The notes beneath the pieces are model-generated. The model made no database searches, had not been told where the DNA came from, and saw nothing but the letters and a program-made list of their open reading frames with translations. A stretch of DNA of 64,000 bases, from NCBI RefSeq assembly GCF_021603645.1, contig NZ_BQHJ01000002.1, forward strand, positions 496,001 through 560,000, read 5' to 3'. This stretch comes from Pseudomonas pseudonitroreducens. GTDB taxonomy: Bacteria; Pseudomonadota; Gammaproteobacteria; Pseudomonadales; Pseudomonadaceae. The position numbers were made by a program, and so were the translations under genes. Positions 36,342 to 45,041 of the stretch are shown here, piece after piece; positions within the stretch are counted from its first letter, which is position 1; the number at the start of each line of letters is the position of its first letter.

Positions 36342-36420
36342 GTAGGAGCGAGCTTGCTCGCGAACAGCCATGGCACCAGCGCCACCGGCAAAAGCGCTTC
36401 GCGAGCAAGCTCGCTCCTAC
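36342..36420. repeat. REP pair, inverted
   Basis: GTAGGAGCGAGCTTGCTCGCGAAC (36342-36365) faces CTTCGCGAGCAAGCTCGCTCCTAC (36397-36420). It lies upstream of the small-RNA promoter, between it and the secB terminator. Confidence 0.9.
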
Positions 36421-36559
36421 AAAAGAGCCCGCACACTTACCCACAACAGGCTTGAGCAATTGCTGGAACAGTCTGTGGATAAACAGCTCAACAGCAGGCT
36501 GAGCATGGCGTTCGCACGACTGTTCAAATTTCGTACAAACCAGATTACAGACAAAGAAA

Positions 36560-36579
36560 AAGGCGCCCGAAGGCGCCTT
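36560..36579 (-). terminator. Rho-independent terminator of secB
   Basis: On the minus strand AAGGCGCC-TTCG-GGCGCCTT is followed by TTTCTTTG, 20 bp after the secB stop. Confidence 0.9.
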
Positions 36580-36598
36580 TCTCGTCGGGCGTCAGCGA

Positions 36599-37081
36599 TT
36601 ACTGAGCCGGGATCTCGCCGGAAGCCTGCATGCGGGCGATTTCCTGCGCGTACAGCGCATCGAAGTTCACAGGGGACAGCATCAGCGCCGGGAAAGAACC
36701 ACGGACAACCAGGCTGTCCAGGGTTTCGCGGGCGTAGGGGAAGAGGATGTTCGGGCAGAAGGCACCCAGGGTGTGGCTCATGCTGGAAGCGTCCAGGCCC
36801 TTGATCAGGAAGATGCCGGCCTGCTGAACTTCAACGATGAAAGCGGTTTCCTCGTTGTTCTTCACGGTCACCGAAACGGTCAGGACCACTTCGTAGAAGT
36901 CGCCGTCCAGCTGCTTCTGACGGGTGTTGAGGTCCATCGAAATGGCCGGCTGCCACTCCTGGCGGAAGATTTCCGGAGCCTTGGGGGCCTCGAAGGAGAG
37001 GTCGCGTACGTAGATGCGCTGCAGCGAGAACTGCGGGTTGTTGTCTTGTTCGGCTGCGCCGTTGCTGGCTTGTTCAGTCAT
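36599..37081 (-). CDS. secB: Protein-export chaperone SecB
   Basis: The 160-aa cytoplasmic tetrameric chaperone keeps precursors unfolded and delivers them to SecA. The family pattern [19 protein letters not shown], the acidic SecA-contact strands ([25 protein letters not shown]) and [23 protein letters not shown] are all present. The N-terminus is a short disordered Gln/Asn-rich stretch. grxC and the rhodanese gene lie directly upstream on the same strand (37 bp and 1 bp gaps), the common grxC-secB operon. Confidence 0.97.
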   Translation of the reverse strand: MTEQASNGAAEQDNNPQFSLQRIYVRDLSFEAPKAPEIFRQEWQPAISMDLNTRQKQLDGDFYEVVLTVSVTVKNNEETAFIVEVQQAGIFLIKGLDASSMSHTLGAFCPNILFPYARETLDSLVVRGSFPALMLSPVNFDALYAQEIARMQASGEIPAQ

Positions 37082-37118
37082 TTCGGGACCTTCTTGTGCA
37101 TCGTTTCAGAATGAGGGA

Positions 37119-37373
37119 TCACGCCGAGAGCAGCGTATCCAGCTTGCCCGCGCGTTCCAGCGCGTAAAGATCGTCGCAGCCGCCGATGTGGGTTCCGTCG
37201 ATCCAGATCTGCGGCACCGAAGTGCGGCCCGCCTTGCTGGCCATCTCGGCGCGAACGCCAGGCTTGCCGTCCACGGAGATTTCCTCGTAGGCGACACCCT
37301 TCTTGTCCAGCAGGGCCTTGGCGCGGATGCAATAAGGGCACCACGCGCTGGTGTAGATCAAGGTCGACGGCAT
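37119..37373 (-). CDS. grxC: Glutaredoxin 3
   Basis: The 84-aa cytoplasmic dithiol glutaredoxin has the active site CPYC at 12-15, the cis-Pro motif TSVPQIWIDG and the GGCDDL glutathione-binding loop. It reduces disulfides at the expense of glutathione. It lies 1 bp downstream of the rhodanese gene and 37 bp ahead of secB. Confidence 0.97.
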   Translation of the reverse strand: MPSTLIYTSAWCPYCIRAKALLDKKGVAYEEISVDGKPGVRAEMASKAGRTSVPQIWIDGTHIGGCDDLYALERAGKLDTLLSA

Positions 37374-37374
37374 C

Positions 37375-37797
37375 TCACTTCACCAGGGGCAGATTATCGC
37401 CACGCCAGCTGCCGATGCCGCCGGAGAGCTTGGCAGCGGTGTAGCCGGCCTTCTGCAGCACGCTGCACCAGGTGCCCGAGTGCTGGCCCATGCCGTCGAC
37501 CACGATGATGGTCTTGGCCTTGTGTTTGTCCAGCTCGCTCATGCGGGCGTTCAGTTTGTCCGCCGGGATATTCAGCGCACCAACGATATGGCCGGTGGTG
37601 AACTCCTTGGCCGGGCGGATATCCAGCACCACGGCCTGTTCGGCGTTGACCATGGCGGTCAGCTCGCGGGTGGACAGCGCGCGGCCGCCCTTGCGCATTT
37701 CGTGCAGGGCCAGGAGCACCAGCAGGATGACCAGGGCACCGACCAGCAGGTAGTGGTGGGTGGCGAATTCGATCAGACGAGGAAGAAACGAAGACAT
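37375..37797 (-). CDS. Membrane-anchored rhodanese-like protein (YibN type)
   Basis: The 140-aa protein has an N-terminal membrane helix (YYLLVGALVILLVLLALHE region) and a rhodanese domain (AVVLDIRPAKEFTTGHIVGALNIP). The catalytic-loop position that normally holds Cys reads IIVVDGMGQHSGT. The Cys is absent, as I recall is also true of E. coli YibN (VVDGSG), so sulfurtransferase activity is doubtful; a Cys three residues later (TWCSVL) is outside the loop. It is conserved upstream of grxC-secB and may act in membrane protein insertion, which is not shown by the sequence. Confidence 0.88.
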   Translation of the reverse strand: MSSFLPRLIEFATHHYLLVGALVILLVLLALHEMRKGGRALSTRELTAMVNAEQAVVLDIRPAKEFTTGHIVGALNIPADKLNARMSELDKHKAKTIIVVDGMGQHSGTWCSVLQKAGYTAAKLSGGIGSWRGDNLPLVK

Positions 37798-37942
37798 GCG
37801 CAGGACATCCAGACGTAAAAATGCCGGCCAGTATACACGCGCGTATCTGACGGCTGAACCCTAGGGATCATGGCGTCTGTCGGCACCAAAAGGTAAAATG
37901 TGTGTCCTTTTCTGACCCCTATTCTCGGAAAGAGCCGTACCT

Positions 37943-39478
37943 ATGACTGCAACGCGCAAACCGCTGGTCCTGATCATTCTGGACGGCTTCGGCCATAGCG
38001 ATAGCCCTGAATTCAACGCCATCTACGCCGCCAAGAAGCCCAACTGGGACCGCCTGCTGGCAAGCCAGCCGCACGGCCTGATCTCCGGTTCGGGCATGGA
38101 CGTCGGCCTGCCCGACGGCCAGATGGGCAATTCCGAGGTGGGTCACATGAACCTGGGCGCCGGCCGTGTCGTCTACCAGGACTTCACCCGCGTCACCAAG
38201 GCCATCCGCGACGGCGAGTTCTTCCAGAACCCCGTGCTGACCGCCGCCGTGGACAAGGCAGCGAGCGCCGGCAAGGCCGTGCATATCCTCGGCCTGCTCT
38301 CCGATGGCGGCGTGCACAGCCACCAGGACCACCTGATCGCCATGGCCGAGCTGGCCGCCCAGCGTGGCGCCGAGAAAATCTACCTGCATGCCTTCCTCGA
38401 CGGCCGCGACACGCCGCCCAGGAGCGCCGAACCCTCGCTGAAGCTGCTCGACGACGCCTTCGCCCGCATCGGCAAGGGCCGCACCGCCAGCATCATCGGC
38501 CGCTACTTCGCCATGGACCGCGACAACCGCTGGGACCGCGTCGAAGCCGCCTACAACCTGATCACCGACGGCACCGCCGAATTCACCGCCGATTCCGCCG
38601 TGGCCGCACTGAACGCCGCTTACGAGCGCGGCGAGAGTGACGAATTCGTCAAGGCCACCCGTATCGGCGCGCAGGTGCGCGTGGAAGACGGCGACGCCGT
38701 GGTCTTCATGAACTTCCGCGCCGACCGCGCCCGCGAGCTCTCGCGGGCCTTCGTCGAGCCGGGCTTCAAGGAGTTCCCGCGCCAGCGCGAGCTGCACCTG
38801 GCCGAGTACGTGATGCTGACCCAATACGCGGCAAGCATCCCGGCACCCAGCGCGTTCAAGCCCGAGTCCCTGGACAACGTCCTGGGCGAATACCTGGCGA
38901 AGAACGGCAAGACCCAGCTGCGCATCGCCGAGACCGAGAAATATGCCCACGTGACCTTCTTCTTCTCCGGCGGCCGTGAAGAGCCGTTCGAAGGCGAAGA
39001 GCGCATTCTCATCCCTTCGCCCAAGGTCGCCACCTATGACCTGCAGCCGGAAATGAGCGCGCCGGAAGTCACCGACAAGATCGTCGACGCCATCGAGAAC
39101 CAGCGTTTCGACGTGATCATCGTCAACTACGCCAACGGCGACATGGTCGGCCACACCGGCGTGTTCGAGGCCGCAGTGAAGGCCGTCGAGTGCCTGGATA
39201 CCTGCGTCGGTCGGATCGTCGAGGCGCTGGACAAGGTCGGCGGCGAAGCCCTGATCACCGCCGACCACGGCAACGTCGAGCAGATGGAAGACGCCATGAC
39301 CGGCCAGGCGCACACCGCGCATACCTGCGAGCCGGTGCCCTTCGTCTATGTCGGCAAGCGCAAGCTGAGCATCCGCGAGGGTGGCGTGCTCGCCGACGTG
39401 GCCCCGACCCTGCTGAACCTGATGGGTCTGGAACAGCCAAAAGAGATGACCGGGAAATCGATCGTCACCCTGCTTTAA
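37943..39478 (+). CDS. gpmI: 2,3-bisphosphoglycerate-independent phosphoglycerate mutase
   Basis: The 511-aa two-domain Mn-dependent enzyme interconverts 3- and 2-phosphoglycerate. The alkaline-phosphatase-like fold has the metal-binding LIILDGFG and the phosphoserine nucleophile in [17 protein letters not shown] (Ser about 63). [11 protein letters not shown] and the C-terminal metal cluster ADHGNVEQM / [12 protein letters not shown] are also present. The length is normal. envC-like and ctpA genes follow on the same strand beyond a terminator. Confidence 0.98.
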   Translation: MTATRKPLVLIILDGFGHSDSPEFNAIYAAKKPNWDRLLASQPHGLISGSGMDVGLPDGQMGNSEVGHMNLGAGRVVYQDFTRVTKAIRDGEFFQNPVLTAAVDKAASAGKAVHILGLLSDGGVHSHQDHLIAMAELAAQRGAEKIYLHAFLDGRDTPPRSAEPSLKLLDDAFARIGKGRTASIIGRYFAMDRDNRWDRVEAAYNLITDGTAEFTADSAVAALNAAYERGESDEFVKATRIGAQVRVEDGDAVVFMNFRADRARELSRAFVEPGFKEFPRQRELHLAEYVMLTQYAASIPAPSAFKPESLDNVLGEYLAKNGKTQLRIAETEKYAHVTFFFSGGREEPFEGEERILIPSPKVATYDLQPEMSAPEVTDKIVDAIENQRFDVIIVNYANGDMVGHTGVFEAAVKAVECLDTCVGRIVEALDKVGGEALITADHGNVEQMEDAMTGQAHTAHTCEPVPFVYVGKRKLSIREGGVLADVAPTLLNLMGLEQPKEMTGKSIVTLL

Positions 39479-39526
39479 TAGGTATCGATTGGGCGGGAAC
39501 GTGAGCCAGCTCCCGCCGGTCAGAGC

Positions 39527-39563
39527 AAACGCCCCACGCCATGCGGCCTGGGGCGTTTTTTTT
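39527..39563 (+). terminator. Rho-independent terminator of gpmI
   Basis: AAACGCCCC and GGGGCGTTT arms are separated by a 14-base loop and followed by T8 ending at 39563. Confidence 0.9.
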
Positions 39564-39616
39564 AATGCCCGCCACGGGCATACTAGGCCGTCCAGACTTC
39601 AGGTCCCCGCCGCCCA

Positions 39617-40906
39617 ATGCCTCGCGCCCTCCTTCCGTTGCTGCTGATCTGCCTCCTGAGCCCGCTCGCGGTCGTTGCCGACGAACGCGCCGACGCCCAA
39701 CGTCAGCTGGAGCAGACGCAGAAAGACATCAACGAGCTGAAGAAGAACCTGAAGAACATCCAGGACGAGAAGTCCGGGGTGCAGAAGCAGCTCAAGTCCA
39801 CCGAGACCCAGATGGGCGACCTGGAAAAGCAGATCCGCCAGATCCAGGACGAGATGAAGAAGAACGAGGAAGAGCTGCAGCGCCTCGACTCCGAGAAAAA
39901 AAAACTCCAGGGCGCACGCCTTGAGCAGCAGCGCCTGATCGCCATCCAGGCGCGCGCCGCCTACCAGAGCGGCCGCGAGGAATATCTCAAGCTCCTGTTG
40001 AACCAGGAGCACCCGGAGAAATTCAGCCGCACCCTCACCTACTACGACTACATCAACAAGGCGCGCCTGGAGCAGCTCTCGGCCTTCAACGAGACCCTGC
40101 GCCAGTTGAACAACGTCGAGCAGGAAATCACCTCGCAGAAGGACGAGCAGGTTGCCCAGCAGAGCGCCCTCGAGGCACGCCGCCAGGAGCTGGCCGATGC
40201 CCGCAAGGCGCGCCAGGAGACCCTGGCCAAGCTCAACAGCGACCTGAAGGACGGCAGCAGCAAGCTCAAGGACCGCGAACAGAGCCAGGAAGACCTCAAC
40301 AAGGTCCTCAAGACCATCGAGGAAACCCTTGCCCGCCAGGCCCGCGAAGCCGAGGAGGCGCGCCAGCGCGCACTCGCCGCCGAGCGTGAACGGGTCAAAC
40401 GCGAGCGCGAGCTGGCCGAACGCGGCGAGAAGCCCGAAACACCCTCCAAACGTAGCGATTACAGCGGCCCGCTGGTTTCCAGCGGCGCCGGCTTTGGCGG
40501 CGCCTTCGCCGCCACCAAGGGCAAGCTACCCTGGCCGGTGGATGGCCGCGTCCTCGCGCGCTACGGCAGCCCACGTGGCGATGACCCCCGCGCCACCTGG
40601 GATGGCGTGCTGATCGGCGCCTCCGCCGGCAGCACCGTGCGCGCCGTGCATGGCGGCCGCGTGGTGTTCGCCGACTGGCTGCGCGGATCCGGTCTGCTGG
40701 TGATTCTCGACCACGGTGGTGGCTACCTCAGTCTTTATGGGCATAATCAGAGTCTTCTGAAGGACGCCGGCGATACCGTCAAAGCGGGCGATCCCATTGC
40801 AACCGTGGGAGCCAGCGGGGGTCAGAGTACCCCGGCGGTGTATTTTGCCATTCGCCATCAGGGCCGCCCGGCGGACCCTTCGACCTGGTGTCGCACGCAG
40901 GGATAA
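39617..40906 (+). CDS. EnvC-like murein hydrolase activator (degenerate M23 domain)
   Basis: The 429-aa periplasmic protein has a signal peptide (VVA about residue 20), a long coiled coil (about 25-265) and a C-terminal LytM domain. In that domain the zinc ligands of true M23 peptidases are lost (TWDGVLIGASAGSTVRAV instead of the HxxxD block; YLSLYGHNQSLLK retained). This is characteristic of EnvC/NlpD-type activators, which switch on amidases during cell division rather than cutting murein. ctpA starts 28 bp downstream, as is usual in pseudomonads. Confidence 0.92.
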   Translation: MPRALLPLLLICLLSPLAVVADERADAQRQLEQTQKDINELKKNLKNIQDEKSGVQKQLKSTETQMGDLEKQIRQIQDEMKKNEEELQRLDSEKKKLQGARLEQQRLIAIQARAAYQSGREEYLKLLLNQEHPEKFSRTLTYYDYINKARLEQLSAFNETLRQLNNVEQEITSQKDEQVAQQSALEARRQELADARKARQETLAKLNSDLKDGSSKLKDREQSQEDLNKVLKTIEETLARQAREAEEARQRALAAERERVKRERELAERGEKPETPSKRSDYSGPLVSSGAGFGGAFAATKGKLPWPVDGRVLARYGSPRGDDPRATWDGVLIGASAGSTVRAVHGGRVVFADWLRGSGLLVILDHGGGYLSLYGHNQSLLKDAGDTVKAGDPIATVGASGGQSTPAVYFAIRHQGRPADPSTWCRTQG

Positions 40907-40933
40907 GCGGCGAACACGCATTAGGAGCCAAAC

Positions 40934-42244
40934 ATGTCGCAAGCTTTCCGTCTCACTACCCTGGCCCTGGCCTTGCTGCTCGGCGTCGGTGCGGTCCAGG
41001 CCGCCGACGCGCCGGCCGCATCTCCTGCGGCCAACGGCAAGGAGGCTCCGCTGCCGCTCGACGAACTGCGCACCTTCGCCGAGGTCCTGGACCGGGTCAA
41101 GGCAGCCTACGTGGAACCGGTGGACGACAAGACGCTGCTGGAGAATGCCATCAAGGGCATGCTCAGCAACCTCGACCCGCACTCGGCCTACCTCGGCCCG
41201 GAAGAATTCGCCGAGCTGCAGGAAAGCACCAGCGGCGAGTTCGGCGGCCTGGGCATCGAGGTCGGCAGCGAAGACGGCTTCGTCAAGGTGATCTCGCCGA
41301 TCGACGACACTCCGGCGGCCACCGCCGGCATCCAGCCCGGTGACCTGATCGTCAAGATCGACGGCAAGCCGACCAAGGGCCAGTCGATGAACGAGGCCGT
41401 GGACAGCATGCGCGGCAAGGCCGGCTCGCCGATCACCCTGACCATCGTGCGCGGTGGCGGCAAGCCATTCGACGTCACCCTCAAGCGCGCCATCATCAAG
41501 GTCAAGAGCGTGAAGAGCCAGCTGCTCGAACCGGGCTACGGCTACCTGCGCATCACCCAGTTCCAGGTCAACACCGGCGAGGAAACCGTCAAGGCGCTGT
41601 CCAAGCTGCGCAACGACAACAAGGGCAAGCTCAAGGGCGTGATCCTGGACCTGCGCAACAACCCCGGCGGCGTGCTGCAGTCGGCGGTGGAAGTGGCCGA
41701 CGCCTTCCTCACCAAGGGGCTGATCGTCTACACCAAAGGCCGCATCCCCAACTCCGAGCTGCGCTTCTCCGCCGACCCGGCCGACCCGAGCGACGGCGTA
41801 CCGCTGGTGGTGCTGATCAACGGCGGCAGCGCCTCGGCGGCAGAGATCGTCGCCGGCGCCCTGCAGGACCAGAAGCGCGGCATCCTCATGGGCACCGACA
41901 GCTTCGGCAAGGGCTCGGTGCAGACCGTGCTGCCGCTGAACAACGACCGCGCCCTGAAGCTCACCACCGCGCTCTACTACACCCCCAACGGGCGCTCCAT
42001 CCAGGCCCAGGGCATCACCCCGGACATCGAGGTGGAACGTGCCAAGGTGACCCGCGAGAAGAGCGAGTTCGACGGGTTCAAGGAAGCCGACCTGCAGGGC
42101 CACCTGGCCAACGGCAATGGCGGCCAGGATCGCCCGACCGCCTCCGGCAAGGCGCCGGAGGATCGCCCGCAGGATGGCGACTACCAGCTCAGCCAAGCCC
42201 TCAGCCTGCTGAAAGGACTCAGCGTCAGCCGCGGCAACAACTGA
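40934..42244 (+). CDS. ctpA: C-terminal processing protease CtpA (S41 family)
   Basis: The 436-aa periplasmic serine protease has a signal peptide (QAA about 24), an N-terminal helical part and a PDZ domain (FGGLGIEVGSEDGFVKVISPIDDTPAATAGIQPGDLI, about 96-135). The S41 catalytic core has nucleophile Ser in INGGSASAAEIVAGALQD and Lys in TDSFGKGSVQT. In P. aeruginosa CtpA works with the lipoprotein LbcA to degrade murein cross-link hydrolases. The ATG at 40934 follows TAGGAG. It shares the operon with the EnvC-like and YibQ-like genes. Confidence 0.95.
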   Translation: MSQAFRLTTLALALLLGVGAVQAADAPAASPAANGKEAPLPLDELRTFAEVLDRVKAAYVEPVDDKTLLENAIKGMLSNLDPHSAYLGPEEFAELQESTSGEFGGLGIEVGSEDGFVKVISPIDDTPAATAGIQPGDLIVKIDGKPTKGQSMNEAVDSMRGKAGSPITLTIVRGGGKPFDVTLKRAIIKVKSVKSQLLEPGYGYLRITQFQVNTGEETVKALSKLRNDNKGKLKGVILDLRNNPGGVLQSAVEVADAFLTKGLIVYTKGRIPNSELRFSADPADPSDGVPLVVLINGGSASAAEIVAGALQDQKRGILMGTDSFGKGSVQTVLPLNNDRALKLTTALYYTPNGRSIQAQGITPDIEVERAKVTREKSEFDGFKEADLQGHLANGNGGQDRPTASGKAPEDRPQDGDYQLSQALSLLKGLSVSRGNN

Positions 42245-42247
42245 CCG

Positions 42248-43030
42248 ATGCGCCCGGCCCGGCTGCTGTTCGGCCTGTGCCTGGGTGCGCTGCTGTGCCT
42301 GCCGGTGGCCGCCGCGCCCCGGCCGGACGGCGGCAAGCCGCTGGTCAGCATCGTCATCGACGACCTCGGGCAGAACCTGGCGCGCGACCGCCAGGTGCTC
42401 GACATCTCCCCCGCCATCGCCCTGGCGATCATTCCCGACACGCCCCACGCCGCCGAGCTTGCGCGCGAGGCGCACCAGCGCGGGCGCACCGTGATGCTGC
42501 ACATGCCGATGGACCCGGCCGGCGGTGACTACGCCTGGAGCCCTGAGCTGACCCAGCAGGAGCGCGAGCGCCGCCTGCAAGCCGCGCTGGCGAAAGTTCC
42601 GTATGTGCAAGGCCTGAACAACCACGAAGGCAGCCGCATGACCGCCGACCGCCCGGCCATGGCCTGGCTGGCGGCGGAGCTGCAGCGGCGCCACCTGTTC
42701 CTGCTCGACAGCCGCACCAGCGCCGCCACCGTGGCCGCCGCCGAGGCGCAGAAGATCGGACTCGCCAGCCTGTCACGGGACGTATTCCTCGATGACGACC
42801 CGAGCGAGACTGCGGTGATGCAGCAGATGCAGCGCGGCCTGCAACTGGCGCGCAAACAAGGAACCGTGGTGATGATCGGCCACCCGAAACCGGCGACCCT
42901 GGCGGTGCTCAAGCGTGTTCTGCCGACGCTGAAGGCCCAGGGCTTCGAGCTGGTGCAGCCACCGCTGATGATCGCCGAGCGCGGCAACCGCGCCATGGCG
43001 GGGCATGGCCGGGATGGGATTTACCGATAG
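42248..43030 (+). CDS. Divergent polysaccharide deacetylase (YibQ family)
   Basis: The 260-aa exported protein has a signal peptide (AAA-P about 20) and a NodB-like fold: VSIVIDDLGQN (conserved Asp pair), LAIIPDTPHA, TVMLHMPMDP and LNNHEGSRMTADRP. It belongs to the divergent polysaccharide deacetylase family seen after ctpA/envC in many gammaproteobacteria. The substrate is unknown, with peptidoglycan-related glycans suggested by the neighbours. It starts 4 bp after the ctpA stop. Confidence 0.9.
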   Translation: MRPARLLFGLCLGALLCLPVAAAPRPDGGKPLVSIVIDDLGQNLARDRQVLDISPAIALAIIPDTPHAAELAREAHQRGRTVMLHMPMDPAGGDYAWSPELTQQERERRLQAALAKVPYVQGLNNHEGSRMTADRPAMAWLAAELQRRHLFLLDSRTSAATVAAAEAQKIGLASLSRDVFLDDDPSETAVMQQMQRGLQLARKQGTVVMIGHPKPATLAVLKRVLPTLKAQGFELVQPPLMIAERGNRAMAGHGRDGIYR

Positions 43031-43052
43031 ATGTAGCCAGGATCGGCTTTCT

Positions 43053-43131
43053 GTAGGAGCGAGCTTGCTCGCGAACAGCGCCCGGCACCGAAATCCGCGG
43101 AAGCTGGGTTCGCGAGCAAGCTCGCTCCTAC
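43053..43131. repeat. REP pair, inverted
   Basis: GTAGGAGCGAGCTTGCTCGCGAAC (43053-43076) and its exact complement (43108-43131) lie between the convergent deacetylase and binding-protein genes. GATCGGCTT (43041) and AAGCCGATC (43138) extend the symmetry outwards. Confidence 0.9.
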
Positions 43132-43146
43132 AACGATAAGCCGATC

Positions 43147-43908
43147 TTAGAGGTAGTTATTGGTCGCCTGCTCGATAAAGCCATCGGCGCGCATCTCATC
43201 CAGCGCCTTCTGCAGCTTGGCTACCACCTCGTCCGGCGTGTCCTTGTTGATCGCCAGGTACAGCTGCGCCTCGTTGAAGCGCAGCACGGTCTGCAGACCG
43301 GAAACGCCTTCCTGCTTGGCCAGGTAGCGACCGACCGGATCGGTAGTGGCCCACAGGTCGATCTCGCCGGTGGTCAGCTTCTTCACGTTTTCCTGGTCGC
43401 GCAACGCGTTGAGCACCGGAATGCCCTGGCTCTCCAGGTTCTGGCTGACGGCGTCGTTCTTGTAGGCACCCAGCTTGTACTTGGCGGCGTCCTTCAGGTC
43501 CTTGACCTTGATGCTGCTGCCCGGCGGCGCCAGCAGTACCCAACTGGTCTTGGCGATCGGGCCGACCCACTTGAACAGCGGCACGCGCTCGGGCGTGTAG
43601 GTGGTGGAGAACAGTCCGTAATCCGGCTTGTCGAGGGTCAGCTTGTACAGGCGGTCCCAGGGGAAACGCAGGCTCAGGCTGTACTGGATGCCGGCGCGCT
43701 TGAACATCTCGCGGACGATGTCGGCGCTGATGCCGTCGATTCCCTCGTCGCGGGCGAAGTTCTTGTCGTCCACCGCCATGTTGAACGGCGGGAAGTTCTC
43801 GGTGAGCAGCACCATCTTGTAATCGGCGGGCAACTCGGCGCGGGCCGTGGCGGCCCCCAGCAACAGACCCAGGGTCAGGGTCTTGATCAGGACTTTCAGC
43901 ATGGTCAT
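43147..43908 (-). CDS. Periplasmic amino-acid-binding-like protein (SBP_bac_3), orphan copy 1
   Basis: The 253-aa product has a signal peptide (ARA about 24) and a type-3 extracellular solute-binding domain (VLLTENFPPFNMAVDDKNFARDEGIDGISADIVREMFKRAG). No ABC permease or ATPase lies nearby. It is closely related to the next gene (44055-44813), with shared TENFPP.NMA, LRFPWDR.YKL, KWVGPI and DEMRADGF-type ends; the two arose by tandem duplication. The ligand is unknown. The ATG at 43908 follows GAGCGG. Confidence 0.88.
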   Translation of the reverse strand: MTMLKVLIKTLTLGLLLGAATARAELPADYKMVLLTENFPPFNMAVDDKNFARDEGIDGISADIVREMFKRAGIQYSLSLRFPWDRLYKLTLDKPDYGLFSTTYTPERVPLFKWVGPIAKTSWVLLAPPGSSIKVKDLKDAAKYKLGAYKNDAVSQNLESQGIPVLNALRDQENVKKLTTGEIDLWATTDPVGRYLAKQEGVSGLQTVLRFNEAQLYLAINKDTPDEVVAKLQKALDEMRADGFIEQATNNYL

Positions 43909-44024
43909 ACCGCTCGCTTGGTTATCGTTATTGGGCTTGCGGCATCCCTGCAGAGGGGACGGAATACTTCGCTCGTCTGCCTTCCGTGGCAAAACCGGCG
44001 CCGAGGGGTGTCGACGCCAAACAC

Positions 44025-44049
44025 GAAGGCCGGCGAGTGGCCGGCCTTC
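44025..44049 (-). terminator. Terminator-like hairpin between the two orphan binding-protein genes
   Basis: A perfect 10-bp stem GAAGGCCGGC/GCCGGCCTTC with a 5-base loop lies 5 bp after the stop of the upstream copy on the minus strand, followed by GTGTTTGG. The T-run is weak, so partial read-through into the second copy is possible. Confidence 0.65.
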
Positions 44050-44054
44050 GGGTG

Positions 44055-44813
44055 TTACAGGTAACTGTTGAGCACGTCGTCGACGAAGCCTTCGGCGCGC
44101 ATCTTGTCCAGCGCCGCCTGCAGCTTCTGCACCACGGCATCCGGGGTCTCGCGGTTCAGCGCGAGGAACAGCTGATCGCTGTTGAAGCGCAGCACGGTCT
44201 TCAGACCGGTGACGCCAACCTGCTTGGCCAGGTAGCGGCCCGCTGGGTCGCCGCTGGCCCACAGGTCGATCTGGCCGTCGCGCAGCTTGGCGGCGTTCTC
44301 CTGGTCACGTAGCGCCAGCACCGGCTCGAAGCCATGCTCGCCCAGGTATTGCGCCATGGCGTCGCCCTTGTAGGCGCCGACGCGGTATTTCTTCGCTTCA
44401 TCCAGATTGTTCAGGCTGATCGGGCTATCTGCCTTGGCCAGCAGGACCCAGTCGTCCGGGCCAATCGGGCCGACCCACTTGAACTGGCTTTCGCGCTCGG
44501 GCAGCCGCGCGGTGACGAATACGCCGTAGCCGGGCTTCTCCAGCGCCAGCTTGTAGATGCGGTCCCAGGGGAAGCGCAGGGTCAGGCTGTACTGCACGCC
44601 GGCGCGCTTGAACATTTCCTTGACGATATCCACGGCGATGCCGTCGATGCTGTCTTCCTGGGCGAAGTTCTTGCCATTGATGGCCATGTTGTAAGGCGGG
44701 AAGTTCTCGGTGAGCAGCACCACGCTGTAGTCCGAAGAATCCGTTTCAGCCCTTGCCGCACTGGCCAGAAGCAGGCCGCAGCCTAGCCATGCGAGCAGAA
44801 TGCGCTTCAGCAT
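44055..44813 (-). CDS. Periplasmic amino-acid-binding-like protein (SBP_bac_3), orphan copy 2
   Basis: The 252-aa paralogue of the preceding entry has a signal peptide (ARA about 22) and domain VVLLTENFPPYNMAINGKNFAQEDSIDGIAVDIVKEMFKRAG. The ATG at 44813 was chosen because AGGAAA lies 8 bp upstream and it matches the other copy's start (MLK); in-frame ATGs further up add no signal-like sequence. Such orphan SBPs may partner a distant transporter or a sensor. No promoter motif was recognised. Confidence 0.88.
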   Translation of the reverse strand: MLKRILLAWLGCGLLLASAARAETDSSDYSVVLLTENFPPYNMAINGKNFAQEDSIDGIAVDIVKEMFKRAGVQYSLTLRFPWDRIYKLALEKPGYGVFVTARLPERESQFKWVGPIGPDDWVLLAKADSPISLNNLDEAKKYRVGAYKGDAMAQYLGEHGFEPVLALRDQENAAKLRDGQIDLWASGDPAGRYLAKQVGVTGLKTVLRFNSDQLFLALNRETPDAVVQKLQAALDKMRAEGFVDDVLNSYL

Positions 44814-45041
44814 CGAGATATTTCCTGCGTATGACATTTCTGAGAAGGCGCAGAGCTTACTCGGAGAATTGACGCCAATAAACCCTATGAATATGGCAAT
44901 GGGACATGGATGCGCCATTACCTTGACTGGAGCCTTTGGCTAGCAAGCTTCGTGCGCAGGAAAGAGATGCGGCCACCGGACGCAGGAGAGAAAGGCTCGC
45001 GATAGAGCCGTTGGGCCGGGAGAACCCCGGCCCGGAAGGGA

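Noticed and set aside
37375-37797. Calling the membrane rhodanese an active thiosulfate sulfurtransferase
   Set aside because: The catalytic cysteine is missing from the active-site loop.
39617-40906. Calling the EnvC-like protein an active M23 endopeptidase
   Set aside because: The zinc-binding residues of the LytM domain are replaced, so an activator role is more likely.
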